A DNA stretch of 64,000 bases from assembly GCA_014607495.2 (NCBI GenBank), contig CP053156.1, forward strand, positions 14,074,001-14,138,000, read 5' to 3'. A model generated the notes under the pieces. The model saw only the letters and a program-made list of their open reading frames with translations, was not told the origin of the DNA and did no database searches. Both the position numbers and the translations under genes were made by a program. The DNA is from Carposina sasakii. Taxonomy: Eukaryota; Arthropoda; Insecta; Lepidoptera; Carposinidae. Of this stretch, positions 37,401-47,700 are shown piece by piece. Every line of letters begins with the position of its first letter. Position 1 is the first letter of the stretch.

Positions 37401-38175
37401 TATTTAAATAATTTAAATCGAGTAATTCGAATAAAGTTTTAACTCTATTTACTGACGTGCTCTCTTTTTTTAGATGAGCCACTTCAAAGTTATTTATAGA
37501 CTGTACATTTAAACTTGAAAAATCTATCTCGATATCATAATTTGTTGTATTTAAAATTCTCAATGGGATATTATTTTTAAAAGGCTTAGAAATCATTCCT
37601 GCTATAAAAACTCCTTCCTTTATTTCCTGTGCTAAAACTACGCTATCTCCGCGTGAATTGCAAGGTATGTATTTTATAACTTCGCATCGTGCGGGTATCA
37701 TATGAGTGTACCTATCTCTATTACTACCTATATTTAAATAAACTATGGATCCCTGATTAGATAAACTTAAAGTATTCGTTTCATAGTTAATTACGGCATT
37801 ATAGTGCCGGAAAAAATTCTCACCTAAAATTCCGTCGGCAAGACATGAAAGATTCTTAAAAATATAAAACTTTTCTTTAAAAATAATGCCCTTACATTTT
37901 AAATCTAAGTAAATATATCCCTCTGAAACTAATTTACCGCTAACACCTTTTATTGTTAACTTATAATTACGTAATTCTTTAAAGTATTCCTGGTGGTCGA
38001 GTAACCACTCATATTTCATAACGCAAATACTTGCACCGCTATCTACTAATAAACTTACTTGTTTACCTATTCCTAACTCTAAGTGTACTACACTATTTAT
38101 GTTAAAATTTAAAATAAAATGTTCATTAATTAAGGGGACGAAAAAATTCGCTATTAGGTGCAGATTGAGTGCGTT
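34432..38175 (-). CDS. Element 1 Pol polyprotein (protease, RT, RNase H, integrase), made by frameshift
   Basis: The frame is open from 38175 to 34432. The first AUG (38019) lies just after the protease active site DSGAS, encoded near 38043-38029, so Pol cannot start there and must come from Gag by frameshift. Counting from that AUG (1195 aa): protease to about 100 (ILGENFF), RT about 235-480 with VIDYRQLNN, LDLSQ and YLDD, RNase H about 570-690 (LQTDAS, SDHRPL, ADALSR), integrase HHCC about 858-903, and a DDE core with D at LDIMG (~934), ISDKGTEF (~993) and E at GGIENTHK (~1029). No stops or frameshifts are seen. One oddity is a diverged 20-aa tandem duplication at residues 350-389 in the RT palm region. 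Confidence 0.92.
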   Translation of the reverse strand, partial: NALNLHLIANFFVPLINEHFILNFNINSVVHLELGIGKQVSLLVDSGASICVMKYEWLLDHQEYFKELRNYKLTIKGVSGKLVSEGYIYLDLKCKGIIFKEKFYIFKNLSCLADGILGENFFRHYNAVINYETNTLSLSNQGSIVYLNIGSNRDRYTHMIPARCEVIKYIPCNSRGDSVVLAQEIKEGVFIAGMISKPFKNNIPLRILNTTNYDIEIDFSSLNVQSINNFEVAHLKKESTSVNRVKTLFELLDLNYLNREERLSIEQICAKYADIFHLPGDSLSVTNVTEHSIVLKDNVTPVYVKPYRVPQSLKSEIDKQIKEMLDNDIIEETVSEWSSPVLLVPKKADKSNQKKWRLVIDYRQLNNRIQDDKFPLPNITEILDSLSGSIYFSKLDLSQSYYQLSLNPNSRKYTSFSLNKLYQLSLDSESRKYTTFTADKQYQMKRCPMGLKTSASVFSRLMTIAMAGLNYQKCFIYLDDCIVIGRNIENHNRNLIDVLNRLKKVNLKLNPTKCEFLRKEIIYLGHKITENGIFPDPSKIDTIRNYPRPSCADDVKRFVAFANYYRRFISSFADIVFPMNRLCKKGILFEWTNECETSFNKLKYALMNPPVLDYPDFSENNMFKLQTDASKLGLGAILSNGNGKVVAYASRSLKPAETRYPIIELELLAIVWAVRHFRPYLYGRKFKIYSDHRPLVYLFSLKDPSSRLTKFRLYLEEYDFDVEYVPGRNNAAADALSRLPVTSTDLKDMHEQVVSVLTRAQRKQLDAYIDNRQTDKTSSVCGPDQPATVEILKRPNVVVELRFLDNRNETFKYDSKVVLSNAKYCTYVPSRSTIFLHSRSLSSPEELARDLEKLCVHLNIKELLITKNKSNNKYITCLLRSINKCKIKSPRILIIKDLKRIMDKEEIITILNDFHLLPTSGHAGINRMINNIKKYYFWPGMSSDIYNYVKRCKSCQIQKSTNKHVREPLTITSTANSAFERISLDIMGPLEIDNHNYKYILTIQCDLSKFVEAYPLPRKDSETVARSLVNNFILRYGVPRQFISDKGTEFTSSIMSEVCKLLNIEKIHSTPYHHETLGGIENTHKHLGAYLRIQCENNKSDWSDWVPFWCFSFNTSVHSQTKYTPYELVFGNFCNLPSNLSGQIDPLYNFDDYPKELKYRLQKAQQDARQNLLRYKNLRKINYDKKNNNVKYKPGDLILIKNQTGHKLDCLYKGPYTVIEDLSPNVKIRKQKTEIVIHKNNTKLFYD
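36853..36972 (-). repeat. Diverged 60-bp in-frame tandem duplication inside the element 1 RT
   Basis: Two adjacent 20-codon copies encode YQLSLNPNSRKYTSFSLNKL (36913-36972) and YQLSLDSESRKYTTFTADKQ (36853-36912), followed by YQMKRCPMGL. Ordinary Ty3-type RTs have only one such segment between the LDLS catalytic motif and the MGL motif. The copies agree at about 60% of residues, so this is not a fresh duplication. Confidence 0.85.
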
Positions 38176-39340
38176 CTATGTTCTCAATTTGCTCAGGATG
38201 TACTCGAGTGACAGCGTGTACTTGGTTTATGTTCGGATGGGACGGGCCGAACTGGGCACGCGTCGTACCCCGTTGGTATCTTCCACGGTTACTACCTCGT
38301 GAATATCGAGATCTCATAGCGGGCGCCCTATAAGAGTTATAGAAAGTCCTATTATTATTAGAACCTTGTCGAGATGTGTGACCATAATAATTATTTCGTG
38401 AATTATTCGTGGCATTACGTCTGTTATCAAACTGATGTCTGTTGGCGTTTCCGTATCCGCGGTGGGGCCTAACATTCATCACCTGTTCTTCTTTCGACGA
38501 TAAACTTTCATCTAGAGCGGTCTGAATAGCCTCGGGAAGAGACTGGAACTGGCGCGAAGCGATAATAATACTCAAACGAGAATCTGTCAATCCGTCTGCA
38601 AAACGTTTAATCGCCATTTTTTCATTTAATGGACGAAGTACGTCAAATTTCTTATCATCATTATCAGCTTGCGCAATTGTCAAGTTTACAAATAATTGTT
38701 CTAATTCAGATCCGAACTTTTCTATTGATCTACGACCTTGATTGGTAGAGTTAAGTTGCGATTGAATAGCGACGGCAGATTTTTTTTGTAATAAATGCGT
38801 TCGCATATCTTGGATCAAGTGCTCGAGGGTCGAATAACTAGGCTTTAATCTAAGCTTAGCACTACTCGAAATTCTAGTCTTTAAAACAAAATTAATTAAT
38901 TGTTTATTCCCTTCGTTATTAAGCATACCACTATAAAGTTGAATACTGTCTATTAATTGAATAATCACACTTTCTTGAGAAGACATTATTGGCAATAAGG
39001 CTAAAGCCGTTTTTAAGTCAAAATTGGTAGCCATGTCTTGTACACTATCCTCAAATTCTTCAGATATGCTAAATAAACTTAAAATTTTATTATATAAAAT
39101 ATGTATATCCTCTATGCATTTATTAACTACTGGCAAACTGTCATTGCTTATCTCAGAATTCTCTATCTTTAGTTTAATACCAGACGAAATACACTCCAAA
39201 CGAGAATATAGATCATTAGCCTCTTTAAATTTGTTTTGGGCAGTCTCGGAACTTTCTCTACGAGCTGGTCCAATTTTAATTAAATATTCTTTAATATCCT
39301 TTAAGCATTTGTACACATTATTTAATTCTTGCAACGACAT
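38126..39340 (-). CDS. Element 1 Gag, 404 aa
   Basis: The protein forms the structural particle of the retroelement. The N-terminal 110 residues are helical and charged (coiled-coil-like), the middle resembles a capsid-type helical domain, and the C-terminal about 120 residues are rich in Arg, Asn, Gly and Tyr (for example RGSNRGRYQRG) with no CCHC zinc knuckle. Basic RG-type tails in place of zinc knuckles are known in some insect Ty3-type elements and would serve RNA binding. The stop codon at 38126-38128 lies inside the open pol frame, so Pol would be made by frameshifting. The ORF is intact. Confidence 0.88.
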   Translation of the reverse strand: MSLQELNNVYKCLKDIKEYLIKIGPARRESSETAQNKFKEANDLYSRLECISSGIKLKIENSEISNDSLPVVNKCIEDIHILYNKILSLFSISEEFEDSVQDMATNFDLKTALALLPIMSSQESVIIQLIDSIQLYSGMLNNEGNKQLINFVLKTRISSSAKLRLKPSYSTLEHLIQDMRTHLLQKKSAVAIQSQLNSTNQGRRSIEKFGSELEQLFVNLTIAQADNDDKKFDVLRPLNEKMAIKRFADGLTDSRLSIIIASRQFQSLPEAIQTALDESLSSKEEQVMNVRPHRGYGNANRHQFDNRRNATNNSRNNYYGHTSRQGSNNNRTFYNSYRAPAMRSRYSRGSNRGRYQRGTTRAQFGPSHPNINQVHAVTRVHPEQIENIERTQSAPNSEFFRPLN

Positions 39341-39550
39341 AACCTAAACATACTTATTTATAATTTATCCATAAAATAAAAACTAAATTACTTATCTACT
39401 TATATGATGTATTCAAAGGATACGTAGGGCGAAAACGTCGACGAACACGGTGGTTTCCAACTCCTCAGCTTGGCTCGGCGAGGCGGCGGCGGCGGTCAGG
39501 GGCACGCGGCACGTGGCGGGCTGGAACGGCAGCGTGTCATCTGCTTGATT

Positions 39551-39646
39551 TGGGCCGGGCTATCCCTGGACACCTCTTGAAGTGGGCCGGGTTGTCCCTG
39601 GACACCTCTTGATGTGGACCGGGCTATCCCTGGTCACCTCTCTTCT
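39551..39646 (-). repeat. Three tandem 32-bp repeats in the element 1 leader
   Basis: Units start at 39551, 39583 and 39615 and share the core CCGGGCTATCCCTGG with small differences. They lie between the small leader ORF and gag, in a GC-rich patch (about 39430-39650) unlike the AT-rich body of the element. Confidence 0.8.
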
Positions 39647-39659
39647 TCCTTCTTATTGG

Positions 39660-39914
39660 TTAGTTAGACGGGCGTGCGAGATTTTCAATAGAAATTGCGT
39701 TCAATTCTCTTCTCAAAGTTTTGATGGCACTCTTGCGGCATTTCTTGAACATGTAAAAGACTACAGCTGCAATGATTAAGGTGACAGCGACGATCAGAAG
39801 GGTCTCAACAATGTAGCTGGATTGGTGAGCCTGCTCCATGTCTGCGTTGGCAGATGCTTTACCATTAGCATTTTGGGCGATCACGACTGCTTCTTTGGAG
39901 TACGTTTTTCCCAT
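39660..39914 (-). CDS. Element 1 leader ORF: small predicted myristoylated single-pass membrane protein, 84 aa
   Basis: This ORF lies between the 5' LTR and gag. The protein begins MGKTYSKE, with glycine 2, serine 6 and lysine 7 fitting the N-myristoylation pattern. After about 30 polar residues a hydrophobic stretch (about residues 34-54, including LLIVAVTLIIAAVVFYMF) is followed by a basic FKKCRK stop-transfer-like segment and a short charged tail. Small proteins of this architecture occur upstream of gag in some insect LTR elements as I recall, but I know no established function. It could anchor particles or regulate budding; that is inference. A start at the first AUG downstream of the primer site and the clear protein design argue that it is genuine. 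Confidence 0.65.
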   Translation of the reverse strand: MGKTYSKEAVVIAQNANGKASANADMEQAHQSSYIVETLLIVAVTLIIAAVVFYMFKKCRKSAIKTLRRELNAISIENLARPSN

Positions 39915-39980
39915 CTTCAGCTTTTTTAATAGGTCTTCGTGATATATTTAGGTTCTTTGTTCCAAGCGAAATTGATGGCT

Positions 39981-40000
39981 GGTATGGCAAAGGGTCGCCA
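39981..40000 (-). other. Primer-binding site of element 1
   Basis: Directly next to the 5' LTR the minus strand reads TGGCGACCCTTTGCC, starting with the TGG expected to pair with a tRNA CCA end. The first eight bases match what I recall for tRNA-Arg-primed 412/mdg1 elements, but the rest diverges, so the primer tRNA is not settled. Confidence 0.6.
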
Positions 40001-40227
40001 TGAAGGATGGTGGCTGCGATTGTAGGTCGAGTAGAGTATAGTTGAGTAGACATTCAAAGAAAAGTCATGTTGATGGTTCGGTGGTTCTATATTGAATCAA
40101 CTTAAATTAACACAGTACAGATATCATTATAATAAAAACCCTTATTCAGCCAAACGTTCCGATCGTGGGAATCATTCGCGTAAACAACAAGTTATTTGCT
40201 TGTGAAGCGATTTACCTACATACTTCA
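40001..40227 (-). repeat. 5' LTR of element 1
   Basis: This 227-bp terminal repeat is upstream relative to transcription on the minus strand. It reads as identical to the copy at 34067-34293. The flanking CATA at 40228-40231 is one copy of the target duplication. Confidence 0.95.
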
Positions 40228-41559
40228 CATATTTGTCGATATTATTTCATCGCAAACAGTGCTGTCACTGAATAAATTTTTGTGTGTTTTATTTAGATAA
40301 CATCGTTTAATGTTCGTGATGATTTTAACTTATTTACCGAAGAGAGGGCTTGGCAGTATTTGCTTTAACGTGATAACGTCAATTTATGTGTTTGCTTTGA
40401 TAACACTTAGTGGGACGGCAAATAAGGTTCTGACGTTTATTATAATAATTTATCTTCCGTATTGAGGGGATTTCTTGTAATTCTTTTATTTGTTAATGGC
40501 CTTGCCCAAAATTTCGTTGAAAATCTTATTTCGGTCATATAGTTAAAAATAATAGGTATATCTTTAAATTTTTATTATAAACATCATTAGAATGTACCTA
40601 AATATATTGTGCTTAGTTAAAGAAGTAGGTACATATTTTATGGACAAAGTAAACAATATATTTCTTAGTTATGCAATAATAATGACAATACCTCATAATG
40701 AATTTTGTACCTTGTACCCAAACACAATAAATCATTCACATGAAATTCAACAAAACTATGACAGTAAAATAACTCGCAAATATAGGTAACTAATAAACTG
40801 AATAAATCCACACGTGATATTAACACCAGTCATATATCACGATAAGCCGGCCATTAAAAGCGACAGTTATTTTTGAAAGCCATACATACCTAATGATTAG
40901 CGTGCATCGAAACGTCTGACGGTTCAGTGCTAGCTCCAACACTCAGGACTCGTAAAGCACCCTTAATGTAAATATCGGGCTTTTATCTGTCTTTAACAAT
41001 TTCGTAAACTCGTACTAAAGCGTCACCGGAATATAAATTACAATAACCACAGATCTCTCTTTGCTATCATCGAAACTAATCTCACCAGCAATATCATCCT
41101 TAACACATTTGAATAAGCAATCGTGTGTGTTACATTCGAATTTATCAGCTGTATGGCTTATGTTGTTTAAGTGGCAGAAAACATCGTCTCAAATTGCCCC
41201 CTGCCAATAAAAAAGGGGAAGGCATAAGGCTAAATTTTGTTTATCACCATCTTTATGGTGGCCTACCATTTTATTTATACAGTATTCATGCGTGTACAAC
41301 TCGTAATATAATACTGTGTGGAATAATAAATATTTGAATTAAGGAGAAGCTATTCTTAGAAATTAGTGGGCTATGGTGGTACAGAAATATTTTAAGCTGT
41401 TCAAAGAAATGGGAAGCAAAATAATATTGCACGCGATTGTTTGGACGTGTATGTTGCACAGTTAAATTTAAATATTATGTTTTCGTTTGTATACCGTGTT
41501 TAGTAGGTAGGTAATATTGATTTTGTAATGGTACGTATTAGGCGTTACATTATTGATAA

Positions 41560-41668
41560 GTTTCTCTGAAAGAAATCTCTTTCAGAGATAAACACGCCTT
41601 TGTACATTTTCTTTCATAATTTCTGTCTGTATGTAATTGTATGTGTACAATAAAGAATAAGAATAAGT
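41560..41668 (+). repeat. Non-LTR 3' tail (GTACAATAAAGAATA family)
   Basis: It contains GAAAGAAATCTCTTTCAGAG (a hairpin), ACACGCCTTTGTACATT and GTGTACAATAAAGAATAAG, matching 50172-50253. Confidence 0.7.
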
Positions 41669-42659
41669 TTTATGTCTTTGTTAATCAAATATTTTTACGG
41701 CTCTACCACAAATAATAATACCTTCAGCAAAAACTCGTGCGTGATGGTTTTTTTACACTTAGTTTTGTGCTAAGGTTTAATATAAGCATCACTTTCAAAT
41801 GTTAGCCAATCCCAGTTTAAAAAAATGCCAAATGTCATCTACCAACATATTATATTAGCACAAAAACATATTTTGATATTAGAAATATTAGGGTTGAATG
41901 ATATTGTAAATTTTATTGTTATGATTTTTGATGTCTCGTCCCTCCAGACGACGAACCCTTAACAGAATTCGGTGGATAATAAAAACAACCCTTAAAAGGT
42001 TACCAGAATTAAGATAGAATTACCTTTTTATTGTCTTAAACATGTGCTAGCAGACAGAGATTAGTATAAATATTTATTTAGGTAGCCATGTTTTTGAGCA
42101 AAAAAATATGTTGCCCGAAATCAAGCCCGTTAAAATAACAAAGTCAGCGAGATATAACCAGTCAAGAATTATTGCTACCTGAATATAAAATGTACCTATA
42201 TAATTATGCTTATTGTTTTTATAGCCATTATGGAACATGATTGTTTATATTAAAATTGAAATCTGTAAATATGATTAGAAAGTAGCAAAAGGATTATACT
42301 AAACTCATACACTTTTGAACATTTTGCTTATATTTTTCTTTATATAAATTGCATTGCTCATTTTATTGTATGACGTGAAGTACTCTATCATAGACAGAGT
42401 ACAGTATTAAAGCTAAGTAGGAATAATTTAATATCTGTTCTATATTTTATGCCTTTATTATGAGGCAATTTCTTTTACTAATTTAGCTTAAAAGTTAACT
42501 CAAACTATCAATTTAACCTAACCCAAATAAACATTAGACGAATACTAAATCTTCCTTAAAAAAATCGCGGCAAAATCTGAAACAAAGCTCTGTTTCATTT
42601 TGCCGACAGGCATTGTGTGCCGATTGACTACAAGCCAATTTTGTGGACTGCCATAAACC

Positions 42660-42780
42660 CATAAATTATAATGTGATTCATTTTCGGGAGTTAGCGCCGG
42701 ACGCCCGGGTAGGAATCGAACAGACAAAGACATCCGGCAGTTTATAGTATAGCACTTATTATACTGCAATTACGCATTGT
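42660..42780 (-). repeat. SINE-like sequence with degenerate Pol III B box
   Basis: The minus strand contains GTTCGATTCCTACCCGGGCG and a TAGCGC-type neighbourhood followed by an AATGAATCAC tail, matching the general form of lepidopteran tRNA-derived SINEs. The A-box region is degenerate. Confidence 0.5.
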
Positions 42781-43529
42781 CTTGTTACCTTTGGAGACAC
42801 CGCCGGCTTTTGGGACTGTGAATGGGGCGAGAACGTGGTGTATTGGAAATAATACCAAAATTTGTAACGCCCAGGCAGTGGCATAACTATTAGTCAGCCG
42901 GTATAACATTTTTGGGACTATGACTTAGTACAAAGCTTAAAATCTATAAAACTCTTGTTACTTCTACTACTAAAGGCCAAAGCTCTTTGGGTACTATATA
43001 TAAATTTACCTTAATTAATCTACACTTGAATTGTACCTACTTAATTCCATTGAATTTCAACCATTTATATTGAACTATGATTGAAGTCACTTGCATCAGA
43101 CTTACTCGCTACCCTACACTCTGTAAATGCTTTCATGCCTTATTTCATCATCATTATCTACACTAATATTATAAAGAGGAAAACTTTGTTTGTTTGGTTG
43201 TAATGAATAGGCTCCGAAACTACTGGACCGATTTCAAAAATTCTTTCACCGTTAGAATCCTTATTGGACCTGGATGAACATAGGCTATAAGAATTTCCGG
43301 GTATTCCCACGGGAAGGTGACCAACGGGAATTTAATTTTTTTTACGAAAACCGCTATACATATGAAGCTGAAATCGGGCATATATGTTCATTGGAGACAA
43401 CGAGGAAGGACTAAAAACGGATTTCCCGAAATTCCCACGGGAAGGGGACCAACGAGAGTTGCAAATTTTTACGAAAACCGCTGTACCTACATATGTAGTT
43501 GTAGCTATGAATTGATATGTACCGAAGCG

Positions 43530-43605
43530 CTATCATGTGGTTCTATCGGCCCTTGGTGCTCTGCCTACCCCGTAAGAGATAAAGGCGTGATTATATGTAT
43601 GTATG
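43530..43605 (+). mobile_element. 5'-truncated non-LTR tail inside the Helitron
   Basis: The fragment matches the ends at 19861-19951 and 27840-27952 (GTGGTTCTATCGGCCCTTG, CCGTAAG-GATAAAGGCGTGA) and runs into (ATGT)n. A 14-bp target duplication TATGTACCGAAGCG is visible at 43516-43529 and 55264-55277, on the far side of element 2. Confidence 0.85.
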
Positions 43606-43881
43606 TATAATAAAACCAGACTTGTGAATCAATACTTTATATTACACAGCTTTACAGTAAGTATTATAAACCAGACTTATGAATCAATACTTCATATTAC
43701 ACAACTTTACAGTAGTTCGCTGAGGTTTTACAAAAGAATGCCCTTCTGCCGGTGGCAGTTGGGTTTTTATATATTCTCCCCACCAGAGGTGGTGTAGTAA
43801 TAGTGACGTCGAGTACTGTTATATTGGCGGTAGTTTTAAAAAATATAAATCTAATAAACATTTTTTTCTAAAATCATGACA
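43606..43881 (-). repeat. 3' LTR of element 2
   Basis: This 276-bp repeat matches the 5' LTR base for base on reading. It contains two internal 38-40-bp near-repeats (CCAGACTT-TGAATCAATACTT, at about 43615 and 43670). No strong purine tract abuts it; GGGAGA lies about 25 nt away. Confidence 0.9.
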
Positions 43882-44715
43882 TTCGGCCATCTGATAACGT
43901 GCAGTCTCCCGGCGCACTTAAAACTTAAATTACCTAGTACAAATTAACATGATATCAATATCATAGCAAAATAAACCTGATTTTATTTTTATTTACATTA
44001 CTATAATATGTAAAAATAGGACAATAGGTACTATTTATATAATTATTAATATTTAAACATAAGTAAATTATATAAGTAAAGAGTATGTACATTTTGTTAA
44101 TATGCTATTATTATTTTTTTTTTAATTTATTTAATATGTAAAGATAGAAACAATAAGTACTTACTATTAATATTATTATATTTAAACATAAATAATTAAA
44201 CGAGTTACATAAGTATGTAAATTTTGTAAATATGCTTTTACAAAACATAATAATAAGCAAGTAGTAGATACACAATTTGTTTATGATTGAAATGTAATCA
44301 TGACATTTCGGTACTTAATCATTGATTGAACTTAAGTGAGAAGCTAGTAGGTATATTTCGTAGGTATATTATTAACTACTTGGAATACATGAATTGTAGA
44401 TATTAGTTTTGTTGTTTTTTTTTTTGCATAATTTAATAAGATGGATATGTACAAAACGGTATACTTAGGTATTTACTTGCTAATCAAACTATTTATAGTA
44501 AACATTACATTACAGTAATCAAATAAAAATAACTTCTAATACATAAAATTCACATTTAATATGCTTTGTGCTAATTTACATATGTATGATCGGTATGATT
44601 GACATTGGCAAGGAGTTGCAGACCCTCAGGAATCTATTTATTTAATTGAGACCAGTATATTGTTAAGTATTAAGGTACCTAAGTATGTTAGCAAAAATAA
44701 CCAACACCCCTAGAT

Positions 44716-47700
44716 TTATTCACAGTCAGTATTATGCTCACTGGAGCTAGAAGTATCTGAATTGTGAATTTCTAAAGCTTTTAAATGGATCCATGGTCTA
44801 ATCCTATCTGCGGCTATGATAGTTTCATAAGGTCTACCCTTTTTATTAAATCCTGGAACGTCAGAGATCCTATAGCGATCATTTCCCAATACCTCAGTGA
44901 CCTTATAGGGACCTATAAATTTTGACATCAGCTTAGTGCTCTGTTTATTGTTTTCAAAGTTATTCCGCATAATTTTAACCAAGTCGCCCACTTCGTAAGT
45001 AGCAGCAGGGACACGACCCCTATCATGGCGGTCTTTTTGTTTAGCCTGATCCTTGCCTATGCTGCTACTCACATCTTCTCTTATTTGTTGTAAATCTGAT
45101 TGATCTGTAGGTTTATCAATATTAATATCGAGTTTATTTAACAAATTATCGCGCAATTTAAAACCGAATAAAACTTCCGTTGCAGTTTTGTTAGTAGAAG
45201 CATTTACAGTATTGTTAATCCCGAATTGAAGCTTGCCCAGACACCTATCCCATTCACGCTCATTTTTAAATGCATTTTGCGAAGCTAAAGAATTTAGAAT
45301 TGTTTGGTTAAATCTCTCGGCTTGGCCATTTGCGCGTGGACAAGCGACTGCGTTTAGTATGTGCTTAATGCCATGTGTGGCACAAAAACCTTTAAAAGCT
45401 GATGAAGTAAAGCTAGTTCCGCGATCCGACACAATCCTGGCTGGGACGCCAAAGTCATAGAATATTTTTTCCAAAGATTTAATTGTAGTTTTGGTTTTTA
45501 AGTCTCTAACGGCCCTAACGAAGACGTACTTGGTGAAAGAGTCAACTACCGTAAGGATGTAAGAATTACCGTCTTTACTCCTAACAAAAGGACCAAGGTG
45601 ATCCATGTGGATAGTGTGAAAAGGTATACTTATTTTTTCTATTGGATGTAAATAACCCGATTTTTGTTTAGACGAAGAATCTTTGTTATAAGCGCACTCT
45701 AAGCAGGCTGACACATACTTTTTAACAAATCTTCTAACCTTAGGAAACCAATAATCATGTTGAATTTTTTCTAAAGTTTTCGCGTATCCAAGGTGGCCAA
45801 TATCATCGTGATTTGCACGACATATTTGCCACCTTGCACTTCGAGGTACAACTAAACATAAACGGTCATCTACTTTTCTGTAAACTGTATGGTTTTTGAC
45901 AACGTAATGTTTTCTAAGGTCTTTACACTCTTCGTCATCTTCCGGTTTTAATATTTTATAAATCCGTGCTATTTCGGGGTCTGCAATTTGCAAACTTAAT
46001 AGCCAATTCTGTTTCTCGATATTATACACTGATAAACATGAGTCATTATCTGGTTCCGCGGATATCTTAGTGTTACGGCTCAACGCGTCTACGTGGGACA
46101 TCTGAACGCCCTGTCTATACTCTATATCGAAAGTATATTCGCTGATCTGGAGCCACCACCTCGCTATCCGTGGAATCAGATCTCTTTTAGTCATTGTTGT
46201 TCTAAGCGCAGCACAATCAGTATAGACCTTGAAGTGCAATCCCAAAAGGTAAACTCTAAATTTTCTTAATGAGCAAACTACGGCTAATGTTTCTAGCTCG
46301 TAGGAATGTAGGTGTCGTTCCTCTGGAGCCGTCTGTCGGCTAAAATACGCTACTGGTTTTAAGACTCGAGACTCCCTTTGCCACTGTAAAAGAATTCCGC
46401 CTAAACCGAGGGAGCTAGCGTCTGTATGTAATTCGGTTTCTAGTTTAGGATCATATAGTGCTAATATGGGTCTACAAACGAGTTTTTCCTTTAGAATATT
46501 AAAAGCAGTCTGTTCATTCTCCGACCAACTCCAATCAGAACCTTTCTTTAATAAGGAGGTTAAGGGACGGGCAACCTCTCCATATGCTTTTATAAATTTG
46601 CGGAAATAACCGGTTAAGCCAAGGAACTGACGGACCTCGTGGATGTTGCGAGGTACGGGAAACTCTTTAACCGCCAGCACCTTAGCTTCTCCAGGCTGAA
46701 TACCATTTGAAGAGATCTCATACCCTAAGTAGCTGACAGTGGTGTCAAAGAAACGACATTTAGATAGCTTGAGAGTAAGGCCATTTTGCCTAAAGAGATT
46801 CAACACTTCCTCCAACCGCTGGAACATTTCTTCGACATCTTTCGATGGAACCAACACGTCATCTAGGTAAGCTAAGGCGAATTCGAATCGTCTGTTTCCA
46901 AGGATGTTATTAATCATGCGCTGAAAAACAGCCGGTGCATTGGCCAACCCGAAGGGCATCCTTTTAAACTCATAATGGCCGTCAGGGGTCACAAAGCCAG
47001 TAAGATGCCGACTGTTTTTAGCCATGGGAATTTGATAATAGCCGGAGGCGAGGTCTAGAGTCGTAAAGAAACTATTGCCGCTTAAATTAGAAATTTGATC
47101 GTCAATAAGGGGTAAAGGAAAGCGATCTTTAACAGTCTTATTATTTAAAGCCCGAAAATCTACACAAAGCCTCGACTCTCCGGTCTTCTTCTTAACTATT
47201 AAGATCGGACTCGCGTAGTTAGATTTAGAATCTTGAATGATGTCATTACGTAAAAGTTCATCTATAATTTCGCGGACAGATTCGCGCTCGGTGTGAGATA
47301 ATCGGTACGGTCGGTATACAATTGGTTTATTGTCTGTCAATTCAATTTGCATTTCTACATCCGCCACACGGCCTATCTCTTCCAACCGAGTTGCGAAACA
47401 ATCGCGATAGTTTTGTAAAAGTAAATACAGTCTGTTTGTCTGTTCGATACTAAGTCCTGGTCCAATCTTGATGTCAGTCTCGGTCAAGGGTTCTAAAATA
47501 GAAAAATCTGCCTGAATTTGGTTTATTTTATAAGTTTTATGTTCTGTACACGCTACCGCTCTAGCTAATAAAGTGTCTTTTTTTAAAGATATGGCCTGGT
47601 GGGATAAATTAGAAACTACTATTTCGCCTTTACCATCAGATAAGTGATAGGCACCTGGAAGTAAGCGATATTCGTTTCCTAGCGCAGCAGTATTGTAGCC

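Larger units (their letters stand above)
34067..40227 (-). mobile_element. Element 1: complete Ty3/gypsy-type LTR retrotransposon without env
   Basis: The 6161-bp element has 227-bp terminal repeats (34067-34293 and 40001-40227) that read as identical, each starting TG and ending CA with TGAAG/CTTCA inverted tips, and a 4-bp target duplication CATA (34063-34066 and 40228-40231). On the minus strand the order is 5' LTR, primer site, leader ORF, gag, pol, polypurine tract, 3' LTR. Only 138 bp separate the pol stop from the 3' LTR, so there is no env. Domain order PR-RT-RNaseH-IN places it in Metaviridae. A primer site beginning TGGCGACC is, from memory, like that of 412/mdg1-group elements; the clade needs a tree. 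Identical LTRs imply a very recent insertion. Confidence 0.95.
40232..43156. other. Intergenic DNA between the two LTR elements
   Basis: Apart from the LINE tail (41560-41668) and SINE-like sequence (42660-42780) nothing is recognised. Confidence 0.45.

Noticed and set aside
34432..38019. Taking the AUG at 38019 as the true start of element 1 Pol
   Set aside because: The protease active site DSGAS lies upstream of this AUG in the same open frame, so the enzyme would be beheaded; a frameshift product from Gag is more reasonable.
43882..44715. An env or extra ORF downstream of element 2 pol
   Set aside because: The 830-nt stretch is AT-rich with frequent stops in all frames and no signal-peptide or membrane-type ORF.
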